Source: Muribaculaceae bacterium
GTDB lineage: Bacteria; Bacteroidota; Bacteroidia; Bacteroidales; Muribaculaceae
Reading direction: 5' to 3'
Assembly: GCA_016287065.1 (NCBI GenBank)
Contig: JAEEVB010000094.1
Span: 1-8,827 of the forward strand
Length of the DNA stretch: 8,827 nt
The notes under the pieces are model-generated. The model was not told the origin of the DNA, ran no database searches, and was given only the letters and a program-made list of their open reading frames with translations. A program made the position numbers and the translations under genes. This document shows, piece by piece, positions 7,138 to 8,827 of this stretch (position 1 is the first letter of the stretch; each line of letters begins with the position of its first letter).

Positions 7138-7164
7138 AAATTACAAATTAATTGTGTAATTTTG
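7138..7164 (+). promoter_or_regulatory. Candidate serS promoter -7 box with an overlapping AT palindrome
   Basis: TAATTTTG at 7157-7164 matches the Bacteroidota -7 consensus TAnnTTTG. I see no good TTTG about 20 nt upstream, so the -33 half is weak. The box overlaps the right arm of an inverted repeat with perfect 8-bp arms: AAATTACA at 7138-7145 and TGTAATTT at 7155-7162, with a 9-nt spacer. Such an arrangement could be an operator, though AT-rich DNA makes short palindromes more likely by chance. The bases 7150-7164 match 3370-3384 inside murC at 14 of 15 positions. The predicted start of transcription falls near 7170, within the hairpin that follows. Confidence 0.45.
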
Positions 7165-7165
7165 C

Positions 7166-7211
7166 ACTGCCGCACCAAACATCACGGTGCGGCAGTTATT
7201 ATTTGTTTTTT
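7166..7211 (+). terminator. Rho-independent terminator candidate after ftsZ
   Basis: There is a perfect 11-bp inverted repeat: ACTGCCGCACC at 7166-7176 and GGTGCGGCAGT at 7186-7196, with a 9-nt loop. A T-rich tail follows at 7197-7211 and ends in six T. The stem is GC-rich and lies 53 nt after the ftsZ stop, the expected place for the end of the dcw transcript. The T tract is interrupted (A and G within it), so efficiency is uncertain. Because a promoter-like box sits directly before the stem, it could also act as a 5' hairpin of a serS transcript. Confidence 0.65.
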
Positions 7212-7235
7212 GCAACCAAGTTATAATTCAATATT

Positions 7236-8507
7236 ATGCTCACGCTACAACTCATCAACAACGATCCGCAGCAAGTAATCAAACGACTTGCTGTCAAGCA
7301 CTTCGATGCTCAAGAACCTATTATGCGAATTGTCGACCTCGACAAGCAGCGCCGCGCTGCCCAAAAGCAACGTGACGACAATGCCGCACAACTCAATAAG
7401 ATGGCTGCCCAGATTGGGGCGCTCATGAAACAAGGCAACCGCGACGAGGCCGAACAGGTCAAGGCACAGGTGGCTCAACTCAAAACCGCCAACAAGGAGA
7501 TTGACGACAACCTGAAGGCCATCGAGAACGAAATCACTACCATTCTGCTCTCTATTCCCAACGTGCCCTATGAGGGCGTGCCCGAAGGAAAGACAGCCGA
7601 GGACAACATCGTAGAGAAAACCGGTGGCAATATTCCCGAACTGCCTGCCGACGCCCTGCCCCACTGGGACCTCGCCAAGAAATATAACCTCATCGACTTT
7701 GACCTGGGCGTAAAAATTACCGGCGCAGGCTTTCCCGTCTACATTGGCAAGGGTGCCAAATTGCAGCGCGCACTGGTGCAGTTCTTCCTCGACGAGGCCT
7801 CGAAGGCTGGCTACACTGAAATTGAACCGCCGCTGGTAGTTAACGAGGATTCGGGTCTGGGTACCGGTCAATTGCCCGACAAGGAAGGCCAGATGTACCA
7901 CTGCCAGGTCGACAACTTCTACCTCATCCCCACCGCCGAGGTGCCAGTAACCAACATCTACCGCGACGTGATTATCCCTCAGGATGAACTGCCCAAGAAG
8001 AATTGTGCCTTCTCGGCATGCTTCCGCCGCGAGGCTGGCTCTTATGGCAAGGATGTGCGCGGTCTGAACCGTCTGCACCAGTTCGACAAGGTAGAAATCG
8101 TGCGCATCGAGAAACCCGAGAACTCTTATCAGGCTCTTGAAGAGATGAAGGACCATGTGCAGTCGCTGCTCGAGAAACTCGAACTGCCCTGGCACATCCT
8201 GCGCCTGTGTGGCGGTGACATGAGTTTCACCAGCGCCATCACCTTCGACTTCGAGGTGTGGTCGGCAGCCCAGCAACGCTGGCTCGAAGTGAGTTCGGTA
8301 TCGAACTTCGAGACCTATCAGGCCAACCGCCTCAAATGCCGCTATCGTGGCGACGACAAAAAGACGCATCTGTGCCACACCCTGAACGGTTCGGCACTGG
8401 CATTGCCCCGCATTGTAGCCGCATTGCTCGAAAACAACCAGACGCCCGAGGGCATTCGCATTCCCAAGGCATTGCAACCCTATACCGGATTTGACATTAT
8501 CGATTAA
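7236..8507 (+). CDS. serS: SerRS, seryl-tRNA synthetase (class II)
   Basis: SerRS charges tRNA(Ser), and also tRNA(Sec) where present, with serine in the cytoplasm. The 423 residues match the usual length of about 425. The N-terminal part (about 31-103), rich in Lys, Gln, Glu and Ala heptads, is the antiparallel coiled coil that grips the long variable arm of tRNA(Ser). The catalytic core follows. Motif 1 spans GFPVYIGKGAKLQRAL to EPPLVV (165-202). The serine-binding TAEVPVTN is at 233-240. Motif 2 runs from CFRREAGSYGKDVRGL through HQFDKVEIV (262-289). Motif 3 is LNGSALALPRIVAALLEN (383-400), with its Arg at 392. The ATG at 7236 gives the family-typical opening MLTLQLI. A 123-nt non-coding gap with a promoter-like box and a hairpin precedes it, suggesting a transcription unit separate from ftsZ. 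It is followed after 15 nt by miaB. The sequence looks complete and functional. Confidence 0.99.
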   Translation: MLTLQLINNDPQQVIKRLAVKHFDAQEPIMRIVDLDKQRRAAQKQRDDNAAQLNKMAAQIGALMKQGNRDEAEQVKAQVAQLKTANKEIDDNLKAIENEITTILLSIPNVPYEGVPEGKTAEDNIVEKTGGNIPELPADALPHWDLAKKYNLIDFDLGVKITGAGFPVYIGKGAKLQRALVQFFLDEASKAGYTEIEPPLVVNEDSGLGTGQLPDKEGQMYHCQVDNFYLIPTAEVPVTNIYRDVIIPQDELPKKNCAFSACFRREAGSYGKDVRGLNRLHQFDKVEIVRIEKPENSYQALEEMKDHVQSLLEKLELPWHILRLCGGDMSFTSAITFDFEVWSAAQQRWLEVSSVSNFETYQANRLKCRYRGDDKKTHLCHTLNGSALALPRIVAALLENNQTPEGIRIPKALQPYTGFDIID

Positions 8508-8522
8508 ACGCGACCCGCTGCG

Positions 8523-8827
8523 ATGGACCTGGACTTGACTTATAACGCTGAAGCCAGCGGCAAACGGCTCTATCTTGAGACTTACGGTTGCCAGATGAAC
8601 GTGGCCGACAGCGAAGTGGTGGCCTCGGTGATGCAGATGGCAGGCTACGAAACGACCGACACGCTCGACCATGCTGACGCCATCTTCATCAACACCTGCT
8701 CGGTGCGCGACAATGCCGAGCAGCGTATCTTTGCCCGCCTCAACCAACTCAATGCCCTGCGTCGCCAGCGCAAGCGCCGGCTTATTGTGGGTATCATTGG
8801 CTGCATGGCCGAGCGACTCAAGGACAC
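8523..8827 (+). CDS. miaB: MiaB, tRNA-2-methylthio-N6-dimethylallyladenosine synthase (5' part; continues beyond the window)
   Basis: MiaB is a radical-SAM iron-sulfur enzyme that adds a methylthio group to i6A at position 37 of tRNAs reading UNN codons. Only 101 residues are in the window, but they cover most of the N-terminal UPF0004 domain. YLETYGCQMNVADSEVV is at 17-33, INTCSVRDNAEQRIF at 56-70 and GCMAERL at 93-99. Cys23, Cys59 and Cys94 are the three ligands of the auxiliary 4Fe-4S cluster. The radical-SAM CxxxCxxC motif and the TRAM domain would lie past base 8827. GCQMN and NTCSVRDNAEQ favour MiaB over RimO and MtaB. The ATG at 8523 lies 15 nt after the serS stop in the same frame, with a GC-rich spacer and no Shine-Dalgarno sequence, so read-through transcription and re-initiation from serS are likely. 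Confidence 0.95.
   Translation, partial: MDLDLTYNAEASGKRLYLETYGCQMNVADSEVVASVMQMAGYETTDTLDHADAIFINTCSVRDNAEQRIFARLNQLNALRRQRKRRLIVGIIGCMAERLKD

Noticed and set aside
7197..7235. A second serS promoter between the hairpin and the start codon
   Set aside because: The stretch is T/A-rich, but the nearest boxes have the wrong spacing (TATTATTTG has three bases between TA and TTTG) and would leave almost no room for a leader.
7113..7235. A riboswitch or T-box leader before serS
   Set aside because: The gap is only 123 nt and holds one simple hairpin. There is no T-box sequence, no specifier loop and no multi-stem fold that I can see. T-boxes are also not typical of Bacteroidota.
8726..8733. TATCTTTG, a TAnnTTTG match inside miaB
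   Set aside because: It falls in codons for the conserved Arg-Ile-Phe after the NTCSVRDNAEQ motif, is in GC-rich surroundings and has no TTTG about 20 nt upstream.
7245..8747. A 500-codon open frame on the - strand opposite serS and the start of miaB
   Set aside because: It runs antisense to two genes with full motif support. Its translation shows no recognisable domain, and long antisense frames are expected from this GAC/GCC/CTC-rich codon usage, which rarely yields stops in that frame.

Overview
The window is a conserved cell-division and cell-wall (dcw) block from a member of Bacteroidota, most likely order Bacteroidales. All seven genes lie on the + strand. The order is ftsW (3' part only), murG, murC, ftsQ, ftsA, ftsZ, then serS and the 5' part of miaB. 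Three things point to Bacteroidota. The ftsW-murG-murC-ftsQ-ftsA-ftsZ order lacks murB and ddl between murC and ftsQ. None of the start codons has a convincing Shine-Dalgarno sequence. The two best promoter candidates carry the Bacteroidota -7 box TAnnTTTG. Base composition looks a little above 50% GC by eye, with AT-rich islands at the control sites. Family and genus cannot be fixed from this sequence.

Layout. Positions 1-3467 hold the peptidoglycan-precursor part: FtsW polymerises lipid II, MurG makes lipid II, and MurC adds L-Ala to UDP-MurNAc. ftsW and murG overlap by 14 nt, and 19 nt separate murG from murC. Positions 3464-7112 hold the divisome part. FtsQ is a periplasmic scaffold, FtsA is the actin-like membrane anchor and FtsZ is the tubulin-like ring protein. 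ftsQ starts at a TTG that overlaps the murC stop. ftsA follows after 12 nt, and ftsZ after a 49-nt AT-rich spacer. A well-spaced promoter candidate lies inside the 3' end of murC (3353-3384), so ftsQAZ may be transcribed separately from the mur genes upstream.

The only substantial intergenic stretch is 7113-7235 (123 nt). It holds an AT-rich palindrome overlapping a TAATTTTG box, followed at once by a perfect 11-bp GC-rich hairpin with a T-rich tail. The simplest reading is the end of the dcw transcript overlapping the start of a serS-miaB transcript. serS (seryl-tRNA synthetase) and miaB (tRNA methylthiotransferase) are 15 nt apart and form a small translation/tRNA unit.

I saw no mobile elements, CRISPR arrays, tRNA or rRNA genes, phage genes or broken genes. 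There is no obviously new biological system here. The items worth a second look are regulatory (the murC-internal promoter and the overlapping terminator/promoter before serS) or concern protein tails (FtsQ and FtsZ C-termini).
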